In this document: positions 27,201 to 34,357 of the stretch, piece after piece
Layout of the letters: every line of letters starts with the position of its first letter
Numbering within the stretch: position 1 is the stretch's first letter
DNA from: Acidimicrobiia bacterium
Lineage (GTDB): Bacteria > Actinomycetota > Acidimicrobiia > Acidimicrobiales > Poriferisodalaceae
Direction of reading: 5' to 3'
Assembly (NCBI GenBank): GCA_022827265.1
Contig: JAJDTF010000131.1
Location: forward strand, 112,630-176,629
DNA: 64,000 nucleotides
Translations under genes and position numbers: made by a program
The notes under the pieces: generated by a model
Database searches by the model: none
What the model was told of the DNA's origin: nothing
The model's input: only the letters and a program-made list of their open reading frames with translations

Positions 27201-27352
27201 TTCGAGGCCCGATTCTTGGGGTTGCGGCCATCGCTGTGGATCGAGACTCCACCGTCCACGACCTCTATGGGTTCGGGTGGGTCCGCATCGTTCAGGCGGT
27301 ACAGCACCCACCCGATGCTGTTCGTGCCCAAGTCGAGTCCGAGTCGCAACAC
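24215..27352 (-). CDS. cas9: Compact type II-C Cas9 endonuclease (1045 aa)
   Basis: RNA-guided DNA endonuclease. It starts at GTG 27352. RuvC-I has Asp7 (LGLDLGTNSIGW). An Arg-rich bridge helix spans about residues 55-75. RuvC-II has Glu496 (VVVELSRD). The HNH domain is around His580 (ETEIEHLLPYSRTLDNSMNN), with Glu579 in the place where many Cas9s have Asp. RuvC-III has His719 and Asp722 (DHRHHMIDAAVVGM). All nuclease residues are therefore present and the enzyme should be active. The C-terminal 300 residues are the wedge/PAM-interacting region and show no obvious match that would predict a PAM. Length is in the range of small II-C enzymes. It is first in the cas9-cas1-cas2 operon and divergent from the tracrRNA. 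Confidence 0.97.
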   Translation of the reverse strand: MLRLGLDLGTNSIGWVLYRLNDADPPEPIEVVDGGVSIHSDGRNPKNRASNAAERRAKRGPRRNRDRTLRRRRRAAALLHDCGLLPSPSEDRAAWRMIDPLQQRASALDRPLQPAELARVLLSFADRRGFKSNRQVDSDEDGTIRKETAELARRIEQSGARTLGEYLWRRRERGATIRARLDNGLYPERSMIEDELEAIREAQAPHHPGVSAADWDAVIAALMHQRPLRPVERGRCTLLSDEVRILKAEPLFQLFRILQEVNNAEVAPAGEAARPLTDDERQQVVTKLCRSKRRDFSQLAADAGLPEGTRFNLRSVAREALDGDGTATVLRARKCFGSKWSSYSTEAQQQIVERLLADTDTDTLVDWLMAEHELDEASAEAVAAAKLPSGTGNLSRAAIERLLPHMQRGMHYHEAVNAAGLGHHSDLHGHARYDRLPYYGEVLTRHVTGAKAGAGSAVERHGRVANPTVHIALGQVRRLFNAITEAYGKPDQVVVELSRDLKQTNEQRREDELRQRKNSERNDLLRSMAEDAGLSSPSARDMRKLRLWDEQGPPNQRVCPFTGTPLSVGRLLSDETEIEHLLPYSRTLDNSMNNSVIAMRSANREKANRTPYEAWGADQALYDAILARAEALPPGKRWRFGPDAMDRFEARSDFLERQLNENRYLSRLVREYLECAVDYRSIWVTPGRMTALLRRAWGLNSILTGPGDSRKNRDDHRHHMIDAAVVGMTSRSLLQQIASKSGRGGNVERATDGISSPWPGFRTDIESLVRRCVVRHRPDHFTIQRDKRERRRSGRDVTSGSLHNDTAYGIVDGPDEHGKMTLVERKQLSNIKPQDLARVRDLTLRHRLETAWEHAREHARAADIGDSDAERWQQFIRHAQAELGVHRIRLLLKMSEDSLAFIRDANGGIHKAYKTDGNAFMDIWLLPDGKAIGETVSRFDAHREHRLSQVKACHPTARKLIRLHINDMVAMGHGEDRQILRVKELTGQSIGLVSHEQAGKAKMMPSFRKSASRVPTEGLRKISVDILGRVHDGGPLSVRVEKHSE

Positions 27353-27410
27353 CTGATTGCCGCCTGCCGAGTTTCCCGCAGGTGAGCGGGCGAATCAGGG
27401 TAGTCTGCGA

Positions 27411-27520
27411 CACAGGGAATGGTTGGCGGTACCCACGGGTGCCAACAACAAGCAGAGTCCCGAAAGCGGGACGATATGCACCACGTTGCGAGGCGGGCTC
27501 CGGCCCGCCTCGTCCCTTTG
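27411..27520 (+). ncRNA. Candidate tracrRNA
   Basis: Plus-strand RNA in the 297-bp gap between cas9 and aroE. Bases 27414-27427 (AGGGAATGGTTGGC) pair with the repeat as 13 Watson-Crick pairs plus one G-U. A two-base GG bulge follows at 27428-27429, then TACC (27430-27433) pairs again. That gives the bulged repeat:anti-repeat duplex expected of type II systems. Next come a perfect 6-bp hairpin, GTCCCG/CGGGAC with loop AAAG (27457-27472), and a strong 10-bp GC hairpin (27489-27512) followed by CCCTTT, the likely terminator. TAGTCT at 27401-27406 could be the -10. The 5' end is not determined. Confidence 0.85.
27489..27520 (+). terminator. Terminator hairpin of the tracrRNA
   Basis: A 10-bp stem (27489-27498 with 27503-27512, loop TCCG) followed by CCCTTTGG. 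The T-run is short, but the hairpin is the last structure of the candidate tracrRNA. Confidence 0.6.
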
Positions 27521-27649
27521 GTATCCGCGACGTGAACCTCACGGCAATCGGGTGAGTGTGAGGCGTCCGAGCGCTGTGATGGCCCAGACGACGACGCCGA
27601 TCTCATAATGCGCTTCCGGGTTGGCGTTGCGCTGGTGCACACTGTGTCG

Positions 27650-28525
27650 ATGCGGCCCGCACCGACTGGCAACACCAAGGTGGCGGGAGTGATCGGCGAT
27701 CCCGTGCGGCACTCGCTCAGCCCGGCACTGCACAACGCTGCATTCGCTGAACTGGGCTTGGACTGGACGTACCTGGCTTTTGAGGTGCCCGCCGGTCAGG
27801 GCGCCGATGCCGTGGCCGCAATGCGGGTGCTCGGCATTGACGGCCTGTCGGTGACCATGCCGCACAAGGACGCCGTGGCTGCTGCGGTTGACGAGCTGTC
27901 GTCCGCGGCAGAGCTGCTCGGCGCCGTGAACTGCGTGCGCCGCAACGGCGACCGGCTGATCGGCGAGAACACCGACGGCGCCGGTTTCTTGCGCTCGCTG
28001 CGCACCCAATCGGGGGTCGACCCAGCAGGGCTGCAGACGGCAGTGCTGGGGGCCGGCGGCGCGGCGCGGGCGGTGATCGTTGCCCTGGCGGCAGAAGGGG
28101 CGCTGGTGACGGTGGTGAACCGCTCGCCGGATGCGGCGGTACGGGCTGCGGCATTGGGTGCGGCGGCCGGTGGCGCAGCAGCCGAGGCATCGGGCGGGCC
28201 TTCAGGCTCGGCGGCAGTCGGCGGCCCTGAAGCGATACGCGACGCCGATGTGGTGGTGAACGCCACACCGCTCGGCATGACCGACGGCGATCCGCTGCCG
28301 GTCGATCCGGCGCTGCTGAGCGACAGCCAGATCGTGGTGGATCTCATCTACCGGCCTGAGCGGACGCCGTTGCTTGAGGCGGCCGCCCAGGCAGGTGCGA
28401 CGACGCTGAACGGTGTCGGCATGCTCCTGTATCAAGCCGCTGAGCAGTTCACGATGTGGACCGGCCGCGACGCTCCTGTTGACGCGATGGCAGCGGCGGT
28501 CGGCTTCGACCTTGCCGGTTCGTAA
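27650..28525 (+). CDS. aroE: Shikimate dehydrogenase
   Basis: Reduces 3-dehydroshikimate to shikimate with NADPH. Motifs: VIGDPVRHSLSPALHN near the start, VTMPHKDA with the catalytic Lys, ENTDGAGF, then the nucleotide-binding VLGAGGAARA, and a late NGVGMLLYQAAEQF. An Ala/Gly-rich insertion (about residues 165-195) is specific to this copy. ATG 27650 gives the usual short N-terminus; ATG 27608 would add 14 residues. It is the backbone gene that normally follows mltG. Confidence 0.92.
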   Translation: MRPAPTGNTKVAGVIGDPVRHSLSPALHNAAFAELGLDWTYLAFEVPAGQGADAVAAMRVLGIDGLSVTMPHKDAVAAAVDELSSAAELLGAVNCVRRNGDRLIGENTDGAGFLRSLRTQSGVDPAGLQTAVLGAGGAARAVIVALAAEGALVTVVNRSPDAAVRAAALGAAAGGAAAEASGGPSGSAAVGGPEAIRDADVVVNATPLGMTDGDPLPVDPALLSDSQIVVDLIYRPERTPLLEAAAQAGATTLNGVGMLLYQAAEQFTMWTGRDAPVDAMAAAVGFDLAGS

Positions 28526-28573
28526 CCCGCCGGTTTCCTCCAGCGTGCGGCAGGCGTCCTCATCGAGGGCAGC

Positions 28574-29245
28574 GTGGTGATCAGCCAGGTGGGGCCGAGT
28601 CTTGTGGCCGGTGCGGTCGCCGGACTGGGCGGCGCTGCTGCGGGCGCGGCGGCGGTTCGCTGCGCGGAGAACTGCTTCGGCGTCCGCCTGCAGCCGGCAC
28701 TGACGATCACGGCGTGCATGGCCACGGGCGCGGTGCTCGCGCTGCGGGTCGGTACCCACGCCTACCTAGCGCCGCTGCTCGTCTTCGGATGGGCGAGTGT
28801 GCTCATCGCGGCTGTCGACCTGCGCACCCACCTGATCCCCACGCGCCTGTTGCGGGCGTGCACCGCCGTCGCAGTCCCGTTGCTGTGCGCGGCAGCAATG
28901 CTCGACGGCGGCCTCGCGGGACTGGTGCGCACATCTGCCGCAGCAGCCATCGGGGCGGCACTCGGCTGGGCGGCGATGCACGTCATATGGCGAGTTGCCC
29001 GGGGTGGGCTCGGCTATGGCGACGTGCGGCTCGGCGGCTACCTGGGCCTTCACTTGGGCCTCGGCGGGCTCTCTGCCGTGTGGGCGGGCCTGCTTGCGGG
29101 CTTTGCCATCGGCGCCGTGGTCGGCGCTGTTGGGGTAGTCGCGTTGGGCCGGAGCACCGACCACCGATTCGCTCTCGGGCCGTCGCTGGTCGCCGGCGCG
29201 CTCGCCGCTGCTTGGTGGTTCATGCCGCTGGGCCTCGCCGCGTGA
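28574..29245 (+). CDS. Prepilin peptidase (A24 family)
   Basis: Membrane aspartic protease that removes the leader of type IV and Flp pilins. 223 residues with about six hydrophobic segments and both catalytic Asp motifs: DLRTHLIPTRL (first Asp) and GLGYGDVRLGG (GxGD). It lacks the cytoplasmic Cys/methylase domain of PilD. GTG 28574 is the start. It is embedded in the aro cluster, but the Tad pilus genes at 36858-43090 are the obvious clients. Confidence 0.9.
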   Translation: MVISQVGPSLVAGAVAGLGGAAAGAAAVRCAENCFGVRLQPALTITACMATGAVLALRVGTHAYLAPLLVFGWASVLIAAVDLRTHLIPTRLLRACTAVAVPLLCAAAMLDGGLAGLVRTSAAAAIGAALGWAAMHVIWRVARGGLGYGDVRLGGYLGLHLGLGGLSAVWAGLLAGFAIGAVVGAVGVVALGRSTDHRFALGPSLVAGALAAAWWFMPLGLAA

Positions 29246-29334
29246 ACCCGCCTCAGTCCCACGCGGTTCGCTGCCCGCCAGGCATCTGCTACGCGCGGAG
29301 GCATCCCGGCAGGTAGCCAGCCAGGATGCGTCGG

Positions 29335-29340
29335 TACCCT
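29335..29340 (+). promoter_or_regulatory. Candidate -10 box of a leaderless aroB promoter
   Basis: TACCCT ends 8 nt before the aroB ATG; there is no ribosome-binding site between them. Confidence 0.4.
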
Positions 29341-29348
29341 CGCAACCG

Positions 29349-30434
29349 ATGTCGGGCACCATCCGCGTCGATGTTCCGCTGGGCGACCGCTCGTACCCCG
29401 TGCTGGTCGGCGCCGGCGCGCGCCACGAGCTCGCTGCGGTGCTGCGCGAGTCCAAGCTGACCGCTGCAGCACAGCGCGCCGCAGTGATCACCCAGCCGGG
29501 CATCGACGTCGATGTCGACCCGGGCATCGGGTTCGAGAAATTCGAGATTCCCGACGGCGAACAGGCCAAGGAGCTGTCCACCGTGGGCGAGATGTGCAGC
29601 GGGTTCGCCCGTTTCGGCCTCACCCGTCGTGACGTCGTGGTGGGTGTCGGAGGAGGCGTGGTCACCGACGTGGCCGGATTTGCGGCAGCGGTATATCACC
29701 GCGGCGTTGCGGCGGTACACGTTCCCACCACCCTGCTGGGTCAGATCGATGCTGCCGTTGGCGGCAAGACCGGCGTAAACCTGGCCGAGGGCAAGAACCT
29801 CGTCGGGGCTTTCTGGCAGCCCGCAGCTGTGCTGTGCGACACCGAGGTGCTCGACACGCTGCCCGAGCGCGAGCTGCGCGCCGGCTACGGCGAGCTGGCC
29901 AAGTACCACTTCATCGGCTGCACGCCCCAGGCTGCGCGTCTCATCGGCTCCCACCCGTCGCTCGCGCAGCGCTTGGAGGGCGGCGAACCGCTCAGCTCGC
30001 TCGAAGGGGCAGAGCTGGTGGCGGCGTGCGTGGCCATCAAGGCCGAGGTGGTGGCTTCCGACGAGACCGAGAGCGGCCGCCGGGCGTTGCTGAACTACGG
30101 GCACACGCTGGGGCATGCGCTCGAGATCGCCGGGCGGTTCGACCTGCGCCATGGCGAGGCAGTGGCCATCGGGCTTCGGTACGCGGCAGTGGTCGCTCGC
30201 CTGCTCGGACGTATCGACGACGATCGTGTCGCCGAGCACGAGCGGGTGCTCGACGCCTACGGGCTCAATGCGAGCTTGCCCCACGACATCGATCACGACG
30301 AGATCATTGAGCTGTTCGGCCGCGACAAGAAGGCTGCCGGAGGCATCACGTTCGTGCTCGACGGTCCCGACGGCCTCGAATTGGTGCCCGGCATTGGTTC
30401 GGGCGTGCTGCGCAGCGCGCTCGAGCGGATGTGA
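29349..30434 (+). CDS. aroB: 3-dehydroquinate synthase
   Basis: Second step of the shikimate pathway: converts DAHP to 3-dehydroquinate with NAD and a divalent metal. 361 residues with GVGGGVVTDVAGFAA, VPTTLLGQIDAAVGGKTGVN, the metal-site ELAKYHFIG, and LLNYGHTLGHALE. All key residues are present. The aroC and aroK genes usual just before aroB in actinobacteria are absent; the prepilin peptidase gene is there instead. It overlaps aroQ by GTGA. Confidence 0.95.
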   Translation: MSGTIRVDVPLGDRSYPVLVGAGARHELAAVLRESKLTAAAQRAAVITQPGIDVDVDPGIGFEKFEIPDGEQAKELSTVGEMCSGFARFGLTRRDVVVGVGGGVVTDVAGFAAAVYHRGVAAVHVPTTLLGQIDAAVGGKTGVNLAEGKNLVGAFWQPAAVLCDTEVLDTLPERELRAGYGELAKYHFIGCTPQAARLIGSHPSLAQRLEGGEPLSSLEGAELVAACVAIKAEVVASDETESGRRALLNYGHTLGHALEIAGRFDLRHGEAVAIGLRYAAVVARLLGRIDDDRVAEHERVLDAYGLNASLPHDIDHDEIIELFGRDKKAAGGITFVLDGPDGLELVPGIGSGVLRSALERM

Positions 30435-30931
30435 GTGCAGTCATGCCTCGCCACGTCGTGCTGCTGCTGTCGGGCCCGAACCTGAACCTGCTGGGCACCC
30501 GCCAGCCCGAGATCTACGGCACCGAGACGCTGCTCGATCACGTGCGCGCCGCCCGCCGAGCCGCGACTGAGCGCGGCTGGGACCTCGAACACCGCCAGAG
30601 CAACCACGAGGGCGACCTGGTCGATGCGGTGCACGCCGGCATCGGCCGGGTGGAAGCGATCGTGGTGAACCCCGGTGCTCTCACCCACTACGGCTGGTCA
30701 CTGCACGACGCGCTCGCCGCATTCGATGGCCCGATCGTGGAGCTGCACCTGTCCGAGCCGCGCGACCGCGACCCGTGGCGGCATCTGTCGGTGGTAGAGC
30801 CGCTGGTGTCCGCTCGGGTGGCGGGGGAGGGCGCCGCCGGCTACCCGCGGGCAGTCGCCCTGGCCATCGATGCGGCGGTCGCCGACGCCGGTGCCCCCGA
30901 CACCGGCGACGACGCCGACCGGCCATCGTGA
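30431..30931 (+). CDS. aroQ: Type II 3-dehydroquinate dehydratase
   Basis: Third step of the shikimate pathway. Recognised by SGPNLNLLGTRQPEIYG with the catalytic Tyr, HRQSNHEGDLVDAVH, NPGALTHYGWSL and ELHLSEPRDRDPWR with the catalytic His. 166 residues from GTG 30431, overlapping aroB by 4 bp; ATG 30443 is an alternative. A C-terminal Ala/Asp-rich tail of about 20 residues is extra. Confidence 0.93.
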   Translation: MSAVMPRHVVLLLSGPNLNLLGTRQPEIYGTETLLDHVRAARRAATERGWDLEHRQSNHEGDLVDAVHAGIGRVEAIVVNPGALTHYGWSLHDALAAFDGPIVELHLSEPRDRDPWRHLSVVEPLVSARVAGEGAAGYPRAVALAIDAAVADAGAPDTGDDADRPS

Positions 30932-31012
30932 CCCCGCGTCATGGCGGCGGGCCGGGCTTGTACCGTCCCGCTGCGAACCTGCAAGCATCCAGGCTGACCG
31001 CGAGGCGTTGAC

Positions 31013-31579
31013 ATGGCCATCTCCACCGCCGACTTCCGCAACGGCATGACGCTCGACCTCCCCGACGGGCTGTTCCAGCTCACCGGGTTCCAGCACGTCA
31101 AGCCGGGCAAGGGCGGCGCGTTCGTGCGCACCACGCTGCGCAACGTCCGCACTGGCGCCACGCTCGAGCGCACGTTCCGGGCGGGCGAGCGCATGGAGCG
31201 CGCGGTCATCGACCAGCGCGACATGCAGTACCTGTACGCCGACGGCGATTCGCTGGTGTTCATGGACACCGACAGCTATGAGCAGCTCCCGGTCAGCCGC
31301 ACGGCGGCTGGCAGCGCCACCAATTTCCTGGTGGAGGGTGAGATGGCCACGGTGGTGCGCCATGGCGACGAGGTGCTGGGCGTGGAGCTGCCCGCATCGG
31401 TGGTGCTGGAGGTGGCCGACACCGACCCCGGCGTGCAGGGCGACCGGGTGTCGGGTGCGCGCAAGCCGGCCACGATGTCCACCGGGCTGGTGGTGCAGGT
31501 GCCGCTGTTCATCGAGACCGGCGAGCGCCTGAAGGTGGACACCCGCAGCGGCGACTACATCGAGCGGGCCCGCGGCTGA
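31013..31579 (+). CDS. efp: Elongation factor P
   Basis: Rescues ribosomes stalled at polyproline. 188 residues, three beta-barrel domains. The loop that enters the peptidyl-transferase centre reads HVKPGKGGAFVRT with Lys33 at its tip. The C-terminal domain ends with VDTRSGDYIERARG, the family signature. Lys at the tip suggests an unmodified or lysylated form rather than the Arg-rhamnosylated one. Confidence 0.96.
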   Translation: MAISTADFRNGMTLDLPDGLFQLTGFQHVKPGKGGAFVRTTLRNVRTGATLERTFRAGERMERAVIDQRDMQYLYADGDSLVFMDTDSYEQLPVSRTAAGSATNFLVEGEMATVVRHGDEVLGVELPASVVLEVADTDPGVQGDRVSGARKPATMSTGLVVQVPLFIETGERLKVDTRSGDYIERARG

Positions 31580-31617
31580 CGCCGCAGGGTCGCCGATACG
31601 GGCCTCAGCCCACTGCC

Positions 31618-32040
31618 ATGAGCCGCCCGAGCGACCCCTTTGCCGCCCCCGACGAGCCGACCCGCCGCCGAGAGGCGCGCCAGCGCTCGGTGGAGCTGCT
31701 GTACGAGGCCGAGATGAAGTCGTGCGAGCTGGCCGATGTGCTCGCCGAGCAGGTCAGCGATATCGACCCGTTCGCGCTCGAGCTGGCCACCGGCGTCGCC
31801 GCCCAGCGCGAGGCGCTGACCCAGCGGCTCGCCGAGCTGCTGAACGTGGGCTGGACGCCCGAGCGTCTCGGTGCGTGCGACCGGTTGATCCTGCTGCAAG
31901 GCCTCTTCGAGCTTGAGCGAGGGGCGGCCCCCGCGGCGGTAGTCATCAACGAAGCCGTCGAGCTTGCACACCAGCTGGGCGCCACCGATCGCAGCGGCGC
32001 CTTGGTGAACGGCGTCTTGGCAGCTGCCGACGGCCGGTGA
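31618..32040 (+). CDS. nusB: Transcription antitermination factor NusB
   Basis: Part of the rRNA antitermination complex with NusE (S10). 140 residues, all helical: RREARQRSVELLYEAEMK at the start, then LGACDRLILLQGLFELE and AVVINEAVELAHQLGATDR SGALVNGVL near the end, the conserved NusB C-terminus. The order efp-nusB is the backbone order; pyrR would follow but is 11 kb away because of the Tad block. Confidence 0.93.
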   Translation: MSRPSDPFAAPDEPTRRREARQRSVELLYEAEMKSCELADVLAEQVSDIDPFALELATGVAAQREALTQRLAELLNVGWTPERLGACDRLILLQGLFELERGAAPAAVVINEAVELAHQLGATDRSGALVNGVLAAADGR

Positions 32041-32371
32041 CCCCGCTGGTCACCGCGTACTCCGGCTGCGGAGCGATCAGCCTGGCCTTTGCACTGTGGG
32101 CGCGTCGACACCGGCCGTCCTCGTTCACCGCCGCGACCTGAAACCGGCGGCCGCTGTCGCGCACGCGGCCGACGGCAGCGGGGCCAAGACATCGCGCTCG
32201 CAGGAAGTGCGAGACCGCGGCGATCTGCCTGTAAGTATCACATATCTTGAAAATCATTGGAATGATCTGAAACAACGCGCCTAGAACTCGCATCGAATCT
32301 TTGCGGCGACCCCGACCGAACGGGATGACCGCAAAGACGACCTCGCACAACGAGTTCGCAGGAGCTGAGCG
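32041..32371. other. Intergenic region with AT-rich patch and palindrome
   Basis: 331 bp between nusB and the lipoprotein gene. Bases 32230-32275 are notably AT-rich and hold a perfect 14-bp palindrome, ATCATT-GG-AATGAT (32253-32266), directly after TTGAAA (32247-32252). This could be the promoter-operator of the pilus-associated block. The rest shows nothing recognisable. Confidence 0.4.
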
Positions 32372-34357
32372 ATGACCATTCGAAGGCGCTGCCTGACCGC
32401 ACTGGGATTGCTGGCGGCCGTCGTCGCGACGCTCGTGGCAGCGTGCAGCGGCGACGGCGAAGAACCCGTCGATCCTGCCCCGTCGATCTCTGCAGACGCC
32501 GGCGGCGACGCCATCGACGACGCCGGCGGCGTCAACACGGAGCTTCGCTCGCCGCTGGGCGATCAACCCACCGACGAGGCACGGCTGATCGTTGCGCGCA
32601 ACGGCGAGTACCCGATCTCGGGGGAACATCTCCCGTCGCTCGAACTGCAATCGGCCGTAGCGATCGGCAGCAACCGCATCTGGGTCCCCTGGCCGCCGTA
32701 CCCGGAGGCGGATGCCGACCCGGTGCGGCGTGGCGAACCGGCGGCGACCGGCTCGCACTCGAAGCTGCTCGGCGACGCCGAGCGCGGCTACGACTACATC
32801 GTCGCTCAGCGAGCCCAGTGGGAGGCGATGCCGCCCTACCTGCCCGAAGCGCGGGCAGCGATGGCCGAGGGGGCCCGGTTAGCGCGCCGGCGCGGGGGCA
32901 CCGGGACGGCGTGGGAGTTGGCAGTTGATCCCGCGGGTCTCGACTACGAGACGCGCATCCATGAGGACGGCAGTGGCGCCTACGACCATGTGTCGCTGTG
33001 CCCCCGGCATCCAACGCCAGCCTCGCTTGGCGTGGCTTCGGGCGATGCAGACGCCGAGCAGGACCGTGCCGGTGCGGTCGTCGAAGCGTTCATCACCGGG
33101 ATGCGCTCGCCCGGCGGACGGCCCATGCACTCGTGGGGTACGACGGTCAACGAGGTCGCCAAGCTGCTCGTCTACAGCCCAGGAGAGCCGATGGAGCTCG
33201 CGCTCGGCGGTCACAGCCTGACTGACGCGGGCTTCTTCCCCGGCGACTGGTCGGCACAGGCGAAGCGTTGGCTCGCGCGTCGCGCAGCGCAGGGAGCGGT
33301 GACCGACTCGCTGGTCGGCCATGCCGTCGTGAGCACGGGGCCCGAGACGCTGTGGGAGGCATGCGCCGACTTGGCCTCGATCATCCCCGGCGTCTACACC
33401 GAGTCACACCGCACCCGCCAGCTTGAGTCGTTGTGGGCTCGCGGGCTGCGGCTCGAGTTCACCGCACCGCCTGTCGAGCGGGCATGGATCGCCGACCTCA
33501 GCGCAGCCGGACATGCACTGGCCGTGATCTGCCACGCACCTGGGCAGTCCTACTTGGTCGACACCGCCACGGGCGAGCGTCTTGACTCCGGCACTGATCA
33601 TCGTGCACAGGTCGAGGCCATGTGGCTCACCTGGTCGCGGCTCAGCTACCGGGTGCTGCGCAATGCCCTGTTCGAGGGCGGCTGTGACGGCGACGCCTTT
33701 TCCCAAGCAACGCAATGGATGCAGGAACGCAAGGACGCTCATGCAGCGTCCATCGAGTGGAGCGAGCCCCGCGCATGGGGCTCGGGCGTCCGCAACCAGT
33801 GGATCGCCGTGCGCGAATGGGTGGAGGTGTCCCAGCAGGAGGCATGGCGGGCGCACCGGGATCACGGCTGGCACTTGGAGTTCTGGTGCGAGACCGGCAT
33901 CCCCCTTGGTGCACTGGTCGGCGGCGAACTGCGTCGCCCCGCGCTGGAGTCTCGCTGCACTGCCGAGCAGTGGTCGGCGCTGTCTGAGGCCGCGGCTGCG
34001 GCGCCTGAAGTGACAAGCGAGCTCTCGGCCACGAACTGGGCGCCGGGCGCGAGCTGGCACGAGCGCATGTACCTCTCGCCGTTCAAGTCGTTCGAACAGG
34101 CGCTTGGCTGCCCTGCGGACCCAGTGCTCATTGATGAGGCGCTCGCGCGTCCGATCGAGCGACGGCCGAAGAAGCCGTGGCCGCCGGGCTCGCTCCCGCT
34201 TACCCCCGACGGGCATGCCTATCCGCGCCCGATGCCGCCGTGCCCAGAGGCCGGCTGGCCGCCCCAGACCGACCGGTTTTGGTGGCCCGAGGCCGACTTG
34301 CTGGCCGAAGTGGGCCGTGACATGTCAGGAGAGGAAACCGCAGGGGCGACGTCATGA
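32372..34357 (+). CDS. Large lipoprotein of unknown function
   Basis: A 661-residue protein with a lipoprotein signal peptide (LLAAVVATLVAACSG; VAAC lipobox, lipidated Cys about residue 24). An acidic linker follows, then about 600 Trp-, Pro- and Glu-rich residues. I recognise no domain; repeated Trp motifs (WEA, WLTWSRLSYR, WEARRA-type helices) suggest a globular surface protein. An AGGAG ribosome-binding site precedes ATG 32372. It overlaps the following secreted protein by 4 bp (ATGA), so the two are coupled and probably act together at the surface with the Tad pilus encoded downstream. Confidence 0.75.
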   Translation: MTIRRRCLTALGLLAAVVATLVAACSGDGEEPVDPAPSISADAGGDAIDDAGGVNTELRSPLGDQPTDEARLIVARNGEYPISGEHLPSLELQSAVAIGSNRIWVPWPPYPEADADPVRRGEPAATGSHSKLLGDAERGYDYIVAQRAQWEAMPPYLPEARAAMAEGARLARRRGGTGTAWELAVDPAGLDYETRIHEDGSGAYDHVSLCPRHPTPASLGVASGDADAEQDRAGAVVEAFITGMRSPGGRPMHSWGTTVNEVAKLLVYSPGEPMELALGGHSLTDAGFFPGDWSAQAKRWLARRAAQGAVTDSLVGHAVVSTGPETLWEACADLASIIPGVYTESHRTRQLESLWARGLRLEFTAPPVERAWIADLSAAGHALAVICHAPGQSYLVDTATGERLDSGTDHRAQVEAMWLTWSRLSYRVLRNALFEGGCDGDAFSQATQWMQERKDAHAASIEWSEPRAWGSGVRNQWIAVREWVEVSQQEAWRAHRDHGWHLEFWCETGIPLGALVGGELRRPALESRCTAEQWSALSEAAAAAPEVTSELSATNWAPGASWHERMYLSPFKSFEQALGCPADPVLIDEALARPIERRPKKPWPPGSLPLTPDGHAYPRPMPPCPEAGWPPQTDRFWWPEADLLAEVGRDMSGEETAGATS

